21,430 nt of DNA from a virus, in IMG/VR virus record IMGVR_UViG_3300035684_000079, positions 1-21,430 of that record. One strand, 5' to 3'. The notes beneath the pieces were generated by a model. That model did no database searches. It was not told the origin of the DNA and was given only the letters and a program-made list of their open reading frames with translations. Each line of letters starts with the position of its first letter. Position 1 is the stretch's first letter. Shown piece by piece: positions 1 through 7,237 of the stretch. The position numbers and the translations under genes were made by a program.

Positions 1-84
1 AAGCTGATGATCGCCGCGCAGGCGGCCGGGATCGTCGGAGCCCTGGTGGCTATCGGGAACTGGATCACCGACCTGCTGGGCTGA
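1..84 (+). CDS. C-terminal fragment of a small hydrophobic protein
   Basis: An open frame enters from the left edge and stops with TGA at 82-84, giving 27 visible residues. They are hydrophobic (a run around AAGIVGALVAIGNWI), consistent with a membrane segment at the C-terminus. An internal ATG at 7 would give a 25-residue peptide, but no ribosome binding site can be judged at the edge. The opposite strand has one closed and two uninformative frames here. The gene converges on the tail tube gene, with a strong hairpin between them. A holin or other small phage membrane protein, or a flanking host gene, are all possible; the fragment is too short to name. Confidence 0.45.
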   Translation, partial: KLMIAAQAAGIVGALVAIGNWITDLLG

Positions 85-104
85 CCCGCAAGCGGCATCG
101 AGTT

Positions 105-145
105 CCGGCCGCGCACGCGACTCAAGGGTCTACGTGCGCGGCCGG
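105..145. terminator. Bidirectional hairpin terminator between convergent genes
   Basis: A perfect 13-bp inverted repeat, CCGGCCGCGCACG at 105-117 and its complement at 133-145, encloses a 15-nt loop. It lies between the stop of the forward fragment (84) and the stop of the reverse tail tube gene (164). No long T tract follows on either strand, which is common for actinobacterial terminators. The position between two convergent stops supports termination in both directions. Confidence 0.7.
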
Positions 146-163
146 GATGCTGCGGCGGGCGGG

Positions 164-910
164 TCAGCTCGCGGCACGGGGCTCCCAGGAGTCGCCGTCC
201 CACGCGACGCGGGTCGTGTCGCCGAGGACGACGTACTGGTCTGCGGTCCAGGCGGCGTTCGGGGAGGCGATGACGTCGCTGGCCCGCAGCGCGGCGAGGC
301 TGGTCGGTGCGGCAGCACCCACCGGAGTCCACAGGCCGGGCGTGCCGGCGGTGGCGCTGGTCGCGGACATGCCTCCGCCGAGCGGGGTGACGGCGTAGGT
401 CCAGCGGTTGGAGCCGTAGATCATCGGCTTCACACCCAGCGGCATCCCGGCCAGGGACTCGGTGTCCTCGGCGGCGAGGTCGTCGGCGCGGTAAATCTCG
501 GCCTTCGGGGCGTAGAACGCGAAGTGGTTGTTGCCGTCGACGAACACGACGAGGAACGCGCACTCGGTGGGCTTCGGCTCGGCCGGCACACCGATCATCC
601 CGTTCGGCAGGGTGGGGGCGTTCGCGCCGTAGTACAGGCGCAGGCCGCGGGCGTCGAACTGCTGGAGGGTGAACGTCAGCGTCTCGGTCCTGGCGCTGTA
701 GATCGTGCGCAGCGTCTTGTTCTGGAGCGTGCCGATGGCGGTGGCTTCGCCGCCCTCGGACGAGATCCCGAACAGGTCTTCCAGGCTGGTGTGTCCGACG
801 GTGTCCCACGGCGACGGTGGGGCGAGCAGGTCAGCGGGAACGGGTGTGCCGGTGGGTGCGGTCAGGTAGTTGCCGGAGTTGATGACGAGGGTGGCGGCAT
901 CGTTGAGCAC
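164..910 (-). CDS. Major tail (tail tube) protein
   Basis: A 248-residue protein starting at GTG (908-910), with a GAGG box about 10 nt upstream. Size, composition and position (last structural gene, just downstream of the tail terminator) fit an actinophage tail tube protein, which polymerises into the tube of a siphovirus tail. Residues about 1-190 form the tube-like part. The C-terminal 55 residues, rich in Ala, Thr and Trp and ending WDGDSWEP, look like the surface-displayed extension often found on actinophage tail proteins. Nineteen nucleotides separate it from the tail terminator gene. The family is inferred from context and general resemblance; there is no catalytic motif to test. Confidence 0.7.
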   Translation of the reverse strand: MLNDAATLVINSGNYLTAPTGTPVPADLLAPPSPWDTVGHTSLEDLFGISSEGGEATAIGTLQNKTLRTIYSARTETLTFTLQQFDARGLRLYYGANAPTLPNGMIGVPAEPKPTECAFLVVFVDGNNHFAFYAPKAEIYRADDLAAEDTESLAGMPLGVKPMIYGSNRWTYAVTPLGGGMSATSATAGTPGLWTPVGAAAPTSLAALRASDVIASPNAAWTADQYVVLGDTTRVAWDGDSWEPRAAS

Positions 911-929
911 AGGGGCGGTACCTCACGGG

Positions 930-1421
930 TCAGGGAAACGGTGGAGTGGCCGGGCGGCGGATGGTGACCCGGTAGGCGGTCTCATAGCGCCACACCCCGG
1001 TCGGCAGGTCCGCGTACTGCACGGGGCCGGTGGCGGTGGCCCAGTCCGTGGCCCGGCGCGGCGCGGACGTCATGTCGACGCGCAGCACATGCCCGAGCCC
1101 GGCGGCGGTGCGATGGTGCAGCCAGGCGTCGCGCAGAGCGACGCGGACGGCTTCGGCGAGGATCGCGGCGTCCTGGTCGCCGTCGGGGTCCGCGGCGAAA
1201 GTGTGGACGACGATGTCGGCGGAGTCGACGAAGCGGGTGTCGCCGGCCCACTGCCCGAGGTGCGGGGCGCGGCGGACCAGCACGAGCGGGAACCGCTGCT
1301 GCGCGGCGATCAGAGTCTTGACCTCGACGTCGGGCAGCGCCTGACGCAGCAGCACGAGCAGGACGTCTTCGACGGGGCTCAGCTCGGCCATCGCGCGGAT
1401 GTGCGCGGGCAGCCCGGCCAT
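930..1421 (-). CDS. Tail terminator / tail completion protein
   Basis: A 163-residue protein starting at ATG (1419-1421); its start overlaps the stop of the preceding gene by 1 nt. The alternating strand-helix pattern, with VEDVLLVLLRQALPDVEV near the N-terminus and a long central helix (AAILAEAVRVALRDAWL), is typical of tail terminators. These form a ring that stops tail tube growth and joins the tail to the head connector. The position between a connector-type protein and the tail tube supports this. No enzymatic motif is expected or seen. A minor tail protein of similar size is the main alternative. Confidence 0.6.
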   Translation of the reverse strand: MAGLPAHIRAMAELSPVEDVLLVLLRQALPDVEVKTLIAAQQRFPLVLVRRAPHLGQWAGDTRFVDSADIVVHTFAADPDGDQDAAILAEAVRVALRDAWLHHRTAAGLGHVLRVDMTSAPRRATDWATATGPVQYADLPTGVWRYETAYRVTIRRPATPPFP

Positions 1422-1780
1422 CAGAACCGCACTCCGCCGCGCCGCTTGACCGGCAGGTGCGTGGCGCGGTGCAGCACGTAAAGGCCGTCCATCGCGGCGA
1501 TCCGGCGGCCGGTCTTACGGTCGACGCTCTCGGCGCGGCCGAACTCGATGCTCAGGGCGGCTTTCTGGCCGCGCTCGTCGGAGAGCACCACGTACCAGTC
1601 CACCCGGCCGTGCTCAACGTCGATCATGGCGTCGCCCGAGGCGCGGTGCTGCTGAAGCTCGGCCTCGGCGCGTGCCGCCATCTCGAAGGTGCGTGCCTCT
1701 AGCTCGGCCTGCACGCCCTCGTTGACGGCGAGGGCCTTGGACAGCTTGCGACCGCCGACGCTCTTGTAGACCTCAGCCAT
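1421..1780 (-). CDS. DUF5403-type neck/tail protein (HK97 gp10-like position)
   Basis: A 119-residue protein beginning MAEVYKSVGGRKLSKALAV at ATG 1778-1780. A longer in-frame ORF reaches 1894, but it would overlap the upstream gene heavily, and the ATG gives the usual 1-nt TGATG overlap, so the shorter start is chosen. The N-terminal helical half, the basic C-terminus and the location between connector and tail terminator match the actinophage DUF5403 proteins, which sit where HK97 gp10-like tail completion proteins sit in other phages. Role in the head-tail neck is inferred from gene order. Confidence 0.65.
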   Translation of the reverse strand: MAEVYKSVGGRKLSKALAVNEGVQAELEARTFEMAARAEAELQQHRASGDAMIDVEHGRVDWYVVLSDERGQKAALSIEFGRAESVDRKTGRRIAAMDGLYVLHRATHLPVKRRGGVRF

Positions 1781-2115
1781 CAGGGGCGCTCCCGAATGTC
1801 GATCGACCAGTGCCGGGTCCGGCGGGTGCCGTGGTGATACGCGGGCGGGGCGACGACGTCCCACAACCGGCCCGCCCACTCGACCCGGGACCACACGTTC
1901 ACGTCGGTCAGGTCCGCGGCGACCAACATGCGGGTGACGTTGATCTGCTGCTGACCGGGCACCTCCGCTCGCGCGGAGCGCTGCGGGATGAACACCGCGC
2001 GGACCTCGTGCGGGCCGTCGCCGTCGGCGACGACGACCGTGTTGCCGCGAGCGTCGATCACCTCGCGGGTCTTCCAGATCTGGGCGAGCTGCCCCCGGCG
2101 GCGCTGCACGCTCAC
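1780..2115 (-). CDS. Head-tail connector / head closure protein
   Basis: A 111-residue basic protein starting at GTG (2113-2115) in a GTGA overlap with the stop of the upstream connector gene. The predicted all-beta body, with VEWAGRLWDVVAPPAYHH followed by a basic RRTRHWSIDIRER tail, resembles small head closure or stopper proteins of siphoviruses, which plug the portal after packaging. The tight coupling to both neighbours supports a role in the neck complex. The exact family is not certain from sequence alone. Confidence 0.6.
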   Translation of the reverse strand: MSVQRRRGQLAQIWKTREVIDARGNTVVVADGDGPHEVRAVFIPQRSARAEVPGQQQINVTRMLVAADLTDVNVWSRVEWAGRLWDVVAPPAYHHGTRRTRHWSIDIRERP

Positions 2116-2585
2116 CAGGGATCGTCCGGGCCGGCGAACATCGGGAACGGCTCTGACGAGCCGGCGACGGGCACGTAGCCGGGCACCCGCAGCGCGGGCC
2201 GCGTCGACCAGGCGACGACCGGGGCGGTGGTCAGACCGGCGTCCTTACCGGCGAGGCGGCGCAGCAGGGCGATCTCGTCGCGGGTGAACGTCACCGCCCC
2301 GGCGGCCTCGCCGCGGTCGGTCCACGTCAGCGTCTCGTCGCCCGCCCGGGAGGTGGTGTAGCCGTCGGGGTTGCGCAGGTACCGGACCACGGCCTTGAGC
2401 ACGACCGTCCGCACCAGGCGCGGTACGCGGGCCGTGGGCCAGTCGCGGCCGTGCAGACGTGCCTCGTCGGAGGCGTCCGCGAGGGCGGCGGTCGCGATGC
2501 GTTCCTCGCTGGGATCGAGGTCCCAGTCGAGGCGCTGCTTCAGCTCGTCGAGGGTGGCAAAAGCATCCACGGTCTCACCCCACAT
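2112..2585 (-). CDS. Head-tail adaptor (Gp19/Gp15/Gp42-like connector)
   Basis: A 157-residue protein. The N-terminus FATLDELKQRLDWDL, the central helix VRTVVLKAVVRYLRNP, and TFTRDEIALLRRLAG follow the layout of actinophage Gp19/Gp15/Gp42-type proteins, which form the first connector ring below the portal. The start is uncertain: ATG at 2585 has no clear ribosome binding site, while a GTG five codons in (2570) follows a GGGGTGAG box closely. It is the first gene after the capsid gene and overlaps the next gene by 4 nt. Function is inferred from family resemblance and position. Confidence 0.6.
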   Translation of the reverse strand: MWGETVDAFATLDELKQRLDWDLDPSEERIATAALADASDEARLHGRDWPTARVPRLVRTVVLKAVVRYLRNPDGYTTSRAGDETLTWTDRGEAAGAVTFTRDEIALLRRLAGKDAGLTTAPVVAWSTRPALRVPGYVPVAGSSEPFPMFAGPDDPW

Positions 2586-2608
2586 TCGCGTGCATGGAAG
2601 GCCGCCGC

Positions 2609-2636
2609 CCGGACACGGCGATGAAGCCGTGCCCGG
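2609..2636 (-). terminator. Hairpin in the capsid-connector gap
   Basis: In the reverse transcript, CCGGGCACGGC pairs with GCCGTGTCCGG (11 bp, one G-U) around a 6-nt loop, directly after the capsid stop codon. There is no U tract. It could be a partial terminator or a 3'-end stabiliser that lets the capsid message accumulate above downstream genes. Confidence 0.45.
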
Positions 2637-2645
2637 ACGAGACGG

Positions 2646-3692
2646 TCACGCCTTGGCGCCGATGCCGGTGATCGCGGCCAACTCGGCGTCCTGCTCCTTG
2701 GAGAAGCCCTCAGCCGGGCGGCCGGTCTTGCCGTTGGGCAGGGAGTCGGTGCCGCCGAGGGTGAGCTTGATGGCGCGGACCATGTGCTGGTACTGGCCGA
2801 CGTAGCCCTGCGACGGGTTGGCGTTGTCGCGGCCGACGAGGATGTCGGTGACGTGTCGGAAGCCCTTGTAGGTGTTGAAGATGCTGCGGTCCTGGAACCG
2901 CAGGGAGTCGTAGTCGCGAATCCAGCGCAGCGCGACGCCGTGGTGCGAGGCGGTCGCGCCGAACGGCACGGACTGCGGCACGGACGGTGCGCCGGTCGCG
3001 AAGATGAACGCGCTGTCGACCATCGCGATGGCGGTCGCCGGGGGCAGCTCCTGCGCGACGACGAAGTTGAACCCGTACCGGCGACCGAGGGTGGCTTCGC
3101 GCAGGGCGGAGACGGCTTCGCCTTCGCCGACGTGCTGGGCGAGGTTCAGCTTCTCGTCCTCCAGCAGCGCCGATTCCCAGTCGGTACCGACCAGCATGGT
3201 CCGGGTGCCGGCCGGGGTGCGCAGCCGGTTGAGGGTGGCGCGGGCACGGATTAGACCCTTGCGCAGCTCCTCGGGCTTCACGCCGAGAGTGACGCTGTAG
3301 GGGGCCTTGATGGCGTACTCGGTGGCCTGGTACTCCAGGCCGGTGCCGATGGCCTCGGTCTGCTTGCGGGCGAGCTTGGCCCAGCCGGGCAGGTCGAACT
3401 CGTTCTGCTCGTCGGTGAGGCGGACGGCGTTGTAGATGTCGCCGCCGAACTTCACGGCGACCTTGCGCTCCTTGTACTCGTCGAACTGGATCTCCGTCGA
3501 GCGGTCGTTGCGCCACCCGTAGGTGCGGTACGGCAGGACGCCTTCGACGACGACGTTGATGGTGTCGTCCTGCGCGCCCTTGTACTGGTCGATGCCCTCG
3601 CGGCGGAACACGGCCGGGACGACGAGCTGTTCCTCCAGGAGGACGGCCGCGGTGGCGGCGATCTTCTCGGGCTTGATGACCTGATGAACCAC
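2646..3692 (-). CDS. Major capsid protein
   Basis: A 348-residue protein. The start is set at GTG 3690-3692 because GGAGGG lies 9 nt upstream; the reading frame stays open for 13 more codons but without such a site. Position right after a scaffold gene, the size, and features such as a long N-terminal helical region (VIKPEKIAATAAVLLEEQL), the segment with RLTDEQNEFDLPGWAKLARKQ, and a C-terminal strand-rich part fit an HK97-fold actinophage coat protein. It would assemble the icosahedral head around the scaffold. Hairpins flank the gene on both sides (3720-3745 and 2609-2636). HK97 fold is inferred, not demonstrated. Confidence 0.8.
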   Translation of the reverse strand: MVHQVIKPEKIAATAAVLLEEQLVVPAVFRREGIDQYKGAQDDTINVVVEGVLPYRTYGWRNDRSTEIQFDEYKERKVAVKFGGDIYNAVRLTDEQNEFDLPGWAKLARKQTEAIGTGLEYQATEYAIKAPYSVTLGVKPEELRKGLIRARATLNRLRTPAGTRTMLVGTDWESALLEDEKLNLAQHVGEGEAVSALREATLGRRYGFNFVVAQELPPATAIAMVDSAFIFATGAPSVPQSVPFGATASHHGVALRWIRDYDSLRFQDRSIFNTYKGFRHVTDILVGRDNANPSQGYVGQYQHMVRAIKLTLGGTDSLPNGKTGRPAEGFSKEQDAELAAITGIGAKA

Positions 3693-3719
3693 GTTGCAGC
3701 GCCCTCCGGGCATGAAGAA

Positions 3720-3745
3720 GGCCCGCACCACAACGGGTCCGGGCC
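3720..3745 (-). terminator. Hairpin between scaffold and capsid genes
   Basis: GGCCCG at 3720-3725 pairs with CGGGCC at 3740-3745 around a 14-nt loop. In the reverse transcript the stem is followed by UUCUUC, giving a weak terminator shape just upstream of the capsid ribosome binding site. It may be an attenuator or processing site; evidence is structural only. Confidence 0.35.
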
Positions 3746-3761
3746 GGGGATTGGGTCAGGG

Positions 3762-4277
3762 TTAGCGGCGGGCGGCGCGTGCCTTGCGCGCTTCGGCCAC
3801 CGGGTCGAACACGTCGTCGCCGTCGCTGGGGTCGAGCCCGCCAGACAGCGACGCAGGCTGTGCAGGTGCCGCGTACTTCTGGAGCGCCTTCGCGTCGGCT
3901 TCCAGCTCCTCGGCAGTGGCGCCGCGCAGGCGGCCGGCGAGGTCGTCGGGCAGGTCGAACTTGCGGGCGACGCGCTCGCGCAGCAGCTCCGCTTCAAGGC
4001 GTTCGTTGGCGGCCTTGACGTCGGCGACCGCGGCCTCGAACTCCTCGACGGTCTTCGCGCCGGTCAGCTTCTGCTCCGCCTCGCGCAACCTCGTGCGGTA
4101 GTTCGCGGCCTCGGCGTTGGCCTTGGTGAGGCGCCTGCGCGCCCACTCGGGCAGCTCATCCAGCCCGGCCGCGTCGTCCGTTGCAGGGTCCGCGGAGGGG
4201 TCCGCGTCGGGGACCGGCGGGTCGCTCGGGGTGGTGGGCGGCTGCTCGACCGGGGCGGTGGGGTCGGGCGTGGTCAT
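3762..4277 (-). CDS. Capsid scaffolding protein
   Basis: A 171-residue acidic protein starting at ATG with GGGAGG 7 nt upstream, in an ATGA overlap with the MuF gene. The first 40 residues are Pro/Asp/Thr rich and probably disordered. LPEWARRRLTKANAEAANYR opens a coiled coil of about 60 residues, followed by LPDDLAGRLRGATAEELEADA and a basic C-terminus ending KARAARR. This layout, immediately upstream of the capsid gene, is characteristic of actinophage scaffolds, which guide coat assembly and then leave the head. A basic C-terminus is the usual coat-binding end. Confidence 0.8.
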   Translation of the reverse strand: MTTPDPTAPVEQPPTTPSDPPVPDADPSADPATDDAAGLDELPEWARRRLTKANAEAANYRTRLREAEQKLTGAKTVEEFEAAVADVKAANERLEAELLRERVARKFDLPDDLAGRLRGATAEELEADAKALQKYAAPAQPASLSGGLDPSDGDDVFDPVAEARKARAARR

Positions 4278-5359
4278 GGTGTCGCCTCCCGGGCGCTCGT
4301 AGCCTTCGCCTCCTGGGCGGTGGCCTGCTGTTCACGGATGAAACGCCGCCACGCGGCGACGGCGGCCTTGCCGGACAAGCCCTTGGTGACCTGCGGCCAC
4401 AGCTCGCCGTACTCGCGGTTCAGCGCGTACTTGGACGATGCGGTCTGCGTGGCGGTGTAGACCGGCTCGGCGGTGCATCGGCAGTGGTCGTGGTACTTGT
4501 CGCCGTCGCTGTACTCAGCTGTCGCGCTGCTCTTGTAGACGGCGCCGCGCGAGAGCAACATGGCGCACCAGCCGCACGGCGTGCCGGTCGGCGAGACGCG
4601 GATGTAGCCGAGCGCCCGGCGGTCGTGCTGCGTGTTCGTCCACACGGTGGACCGGCCGCCGTTCATGACGAGGCGTTGCGCGGCGGCGGCCTGCCGGGCA
4701 CCGGCCTGCGCGTGCGCCTGCTTACGGGCGGCGTCCACGTCGCGGGCCGGGGCGTCCGGGTCGAGGTCGCGGGTCTTGCGGTCGACGAGGCGCGGGCCGA
4801 GCTGGTCGAGGACGAGCTGTGCTTCGCGTTCGGCTTCGCGCTCCTGGCGCTGCTGTTCGCGGTCCAGCTCGGCGATCTGCTCGACCAAGATGCGGTCGGC
4901 CTCGTCGTCTTCGGCGCTCGGCTCGTCGGGCTCGGCGCTGTCGTCTGCGACCGGGTCCTGCTGGTCGGACGGGCCGCCGCGCGGTGGCGCGGGTACGGGC
5001 TCGCCCGACGAGGCGGGGGTTTCGGCGGGGCTGGCGAGGGCGGTGAACTCGCGGCGCAACTGCCCGAGGGTGACGTACTGCGGTTCGGGGCGGCGGGGGT
5101 CGGCGATGGTGCGGCCGGTGCGCAGCGCGCGGGCGAGGCGGTAGTACGCCATCGCCAGCTCCCGCGCCCGGCCGCGGCGGGTCATCACCATCCGGACCGC
5201 CAGACGCAGCCACGCCGCCGCCATGCCCGGCGTATGTTGCGGCGGGAGGCGATGCCATACCGACAGGGCTTCCTCGACGGTCGCGACACCCAGCCGGGTC
5301 AGCGCCGCGTGGTACGTCGTAGAGACCTGCTCAGCTTCCGCCTCCCGGGCGGCCGTCAC
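4274..5359 (-). CDS. MuF/VG15-like minor head protein
   Basis: A 361-residue protein starting at GTG in a 4-nt overlap with the portal gene. Residues 1-110 are helical; 110-160 are acidic and low complexity; 150-185 form a charged coiled coil; the C-terminal domain holds CGWC (C262, C265) and YHDHCRC (H290, H292, C293, C295). This Cys/His arrangement after a VSPTGTPCGWC segment is typical of the actinophage minor head proteins often labelled VG15 or capsid maturation protein, and the residues probably bind a metal. Such proteins sit at the portal vertex and may enter the cell with DNA. Protease activity cannot be judged from these motifs. Confidence 0.7.
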   Translation of the reverse strand: MTAAREAEAEQVSTTYHAALTRLGVATVEEALSVWHRLPPQHTPGMAAAWLRLAVRMVMTRRGRARELAMAYYRLARALRTGRTIADPRRPEPQYVTLGQLRREFTALASPAETPASSGEPVPAPPRGGPSDQQDPVADDSAEPDEPSAEDDEADRILVEQIAELDREQQRQEREAEREAQLVLDQLGPRLVDRKTRDLDPDAPARDVDAARKQAHAQAGARQAAAAQRLVMNGGRSTVWTNTQHDRRALGYIRVSPTGTPCGWCAMLLSRGAVYKSSATAEYSDGDKYHDHCRCTAEPVYTATQTASSKYALNREYGELWPQVTKGLSGKAAVAAWRRFIREQQATAQEAKATSAREATP

Positions 5360-6819
5360 GCCGCCTCAGCCAGCAGCCCGGTACCGCCGAGATCCGGGGT
5401 AGCGCGGCGGATCGAGGTCGCGAGCGCCAGTTCGGCATCGTCTTCCTCGCGCAGCCGCTCCCACTCGTCCATCTCCGTGCGGGTCACCCCGGGCACGCGC
5501 GACCAGAGGCCCCGCTTCGGGATGTTCAGGCTCTCGGCGAGCTTGCCCAGCCCGTCAGCGCTCGCGGCAAGGGACTTCATCTCCATGTCCCGCCAGATCA
5601 CCTCACCCGCAGCATCGCCCGCAGAGGTGGCGTTGCCGTCCAACTCGGCCGCGAGGCGGAACACCCGCTCCCACGCCTCGCCGAACATCTTGCGGAACTC
5701 CTCGATCTTGCGAGACAACGCGGTCTCGGCAGCCAGGAGCGCTTCCGCGGACAGGTTGGCGATCTGGCCGAGCAGGTGGTGCGGCGGGGTCTGCGACACC
5801 GCGGACAGGTGCCGGATCGACATGTCAATGCTGGCGATGAACCCCGCGAGCGGCGTTTCGTCGAGGGTGCCGAACTTGACGTCGGCGTCCTCGGCGAACA
5901 GGAACCGCTTCGCGTTCAGGTTCACCGCGGCCGGGATCGGCCGCCCGTCCTCGCCGAGCTTCGGCTGCCAGTCGACGATCTCGCTGTTCGGGTCGTTTTC
6001 GTCTGCGCGGACCGCTTCGAGCTGGAGGGGCGGGGCCATGCCGGTCGCCCACCGCACCTTGAACGACCCGTAGGTCTGCGCTACGAGCAGGTCGAACACG
6101 GACTGGTTGATGCGGTTCTGGAGCGGGATCATCGGCTCCACCACGCCGACCGTGCGCCCTTCGAGGTCCACGGCCGCCGCGAACCGTGTCACCGGGCACT
6201 CGGAGGCGCCATGCCGGGCCAGCGGCTGCACCCGGATGCTGTCGGCGTCGGTGGCCGACAAGAACGTCACCGCGTACTCGCGGGTGGCATCCCACATCCG
6301 GGCGCGGCCACGCTCGTCCCCGCTCGGCCACCGAGTCACGGCCAGCGCGGCGTACGGGGTGTCGTCGTTGGCCGGGTCCTCGTACAGCGCGGCGGTGCGC
6401 AGCGGCGACAGGCCGATCGTCCGGACGCCCTTGCTGGCCTTCTCGGTCAGCGTGAAGCTATGCCCGTACGCCAAGGCGGCACGGTGGACGCTGGTCTGCC
6501 GGGCGTCCAGGCGCGAGGTCTGCCAGTGCCGCCACTCCGGCGACGGCGCGTCCACCGTCACGCCGGCGGCCTGGTCGCCGCGCCGGAAGCTGTCGACGTA
6601 GAGTGCCTGCGCTGGGGTGCCGATGAGCAGCGGCATCCAGTTCGACACCGCCCGCTTCGCCAGCAGCCGGTACTCGTCATCGGCCTGCGGCGGCATGTAC
6701 GGGTCATCGTGACGGCCCTGCACGTAGGCGTCGATGCGCTCCAGCCGCGGCATGTCGCGATCAAGCACAGCGAGGAGCTGGCGGGCCAGGCGGCCGGCAC
6801 CGGATTCCGGGTATGCCAC
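5356..6819 (-). CDS. Portal protein (SPP1 Gp6-like)
   Basis: A 487-residue portal protein, the ring through which DNA is packaged and to which terminase and connectors attach. The start chosen is GTG 6817-6819, because AGAGGAGG lies 4 nt upstream; a longer frame to 6936 would overlap the forward gene at 6914. The N-terminus (LERIDAYVQGRHDDPYMPP, then NWMPLLIGTPAQALYVDSF) and the central PMIPLQNRINQSVFDLLV segment are characteristic of SPP1 Gp6-like portals of actinophages. The acidic C-terminus ends in an Ala-rich tail. It precedes the MuF gene with a 4-nt overlap. Confidence 0.85.
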   Translation of the reverse strand: MAYPESGAGRLARQLLAVLDRDMPRLERIDAYVQGRHDDPYMPPQADDEYRLLAKRAVSNWMPLLIGTPAQALYVDSFRRGDQAAGVTVDAPSPEWRHWQTSRLDARQTSVHRAALAYGHSFTLTEKASKGVRTIGLSPLRTAALYEDPANDDTPYAALAVTRWPSGDERGRARMWDATREYAVTFLSATDADSIRVQPLARHGASECPVTRFAAAVDLEGRTVGVVEPMIPLQNRINQSVFDLLVAQTYGSFKVRWATGMAPPLQLEAVRADENDPNSEIVDWQPKLGEDGRPIPAAVNLNAKRFLFAEDADVKFGTLDETPLAGFIASIDMSIRHLSAVSQTPPHHLLGQIANLSAEALLAAETALSRKIEEFRKMFGEAWERVFRLAAELDGNATSAGDAAGEVIWRDMEMKSLAASADGLGKLAESLNIPKRGLWSRVPGVTRTEMDEWERLREEDDAELALATSIRRATPDLGGTGLLAEAA

Positions 6820-6913
6820 CGTACCTCCTCTGCTCATCTGGTCGTTGTCTTGACGGTCGAGCCTGCGTACATACGCGCAGCGACGCGAAGAAAGCCCCGA
6901 CGAAGGGAACGCC

Positions 6914-7210
6914 GTGACAGATGACCCACGAGTCACACGGGCGCGCTATGTCTATGACGTAACGATCGCCGGGTGTGGCGACAACCTGCCCGACGAGCTG
7001 GACAAGCTCCTCCTTGCACTGAGCTTCATCAAGTCCATTGAGCCCAACTACCAGGCGGACGAAGTTGGTCAGGGCCAGTTTCGCCTCGACTTCGTCGCTA
7101 GCAACATGTGGACCGCCAAGCAAGCAGAGATGATCATCCACCAGTTCTTCGCGAAGGAGTGCGACGTCCATACGACCCTTGTCGAGTCGACGCGCCTTGG
7201 AGCGGCATAG
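6914..7210 (+). CDS. Lone forward gene inside the late operon, unknown function (moron-like)
   Basis: A 98-residue protein starting at GTG with GAAGGGA about 7 nt upstream. The pattern of strands and helices (YVYDVTIAGC, a helix LPDELDKLLLALSFI, two strands, a helix TAKQAEMIIHQFF, a final strand) suggests a small alpha/beta, ferredoxin-like or ACT-like fold, but I do not recognise a family. It is the only forward gene between 84 and 9707 and lies in the 418-nt gap between large terminase and portal, antisense to the late transcript. Its A/T content is higher than its neighbours. TTGACG at 6850-6855 could be a -35 box, but no well-spaced -10 follows. The position suggests a lysogeny-expressed cargo gene. 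Confidence 0.6.
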   Translation: MTDDPRVTRARYVYDVTIAGCGDNLPDELDKLLLALSFIKSIEPNYQADEVGQGQFRLDFVASNMWTAKQAEMIIHQFFAKECDVHTTLVESTRLGAA

Positions 7211-7237
7211 CGGATCGTCGACTCCTCCGCCGCAGAC

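Noticed and set aside
134-967. Forward open frame opposite the tail tube gene
   Set aside because: Shadow frame over a well-formed reverse gene; it would also run through the terminator hairpin at 105-145.
2153-2160. CTGACGAG, a hammerhead core-like octamer on the forward strand
   Set aside because: No GAAA core, cleavage site or stem I/III lies nearby, and it is inside a reverse coding gene. The true cores are only at 15664 and 17834.
4181-6073. Very long forward open frame (630 codons) across the scaffold, MuF and portal genes
   Set aside because: It is a high-GC shadow frame: composition is Arg/Gly/Ala/Val-rich and low in Lys and Asn, with no domain, and the reverse strand holds clear portal and MuF proteins with ribosome binding sites and overlaps.
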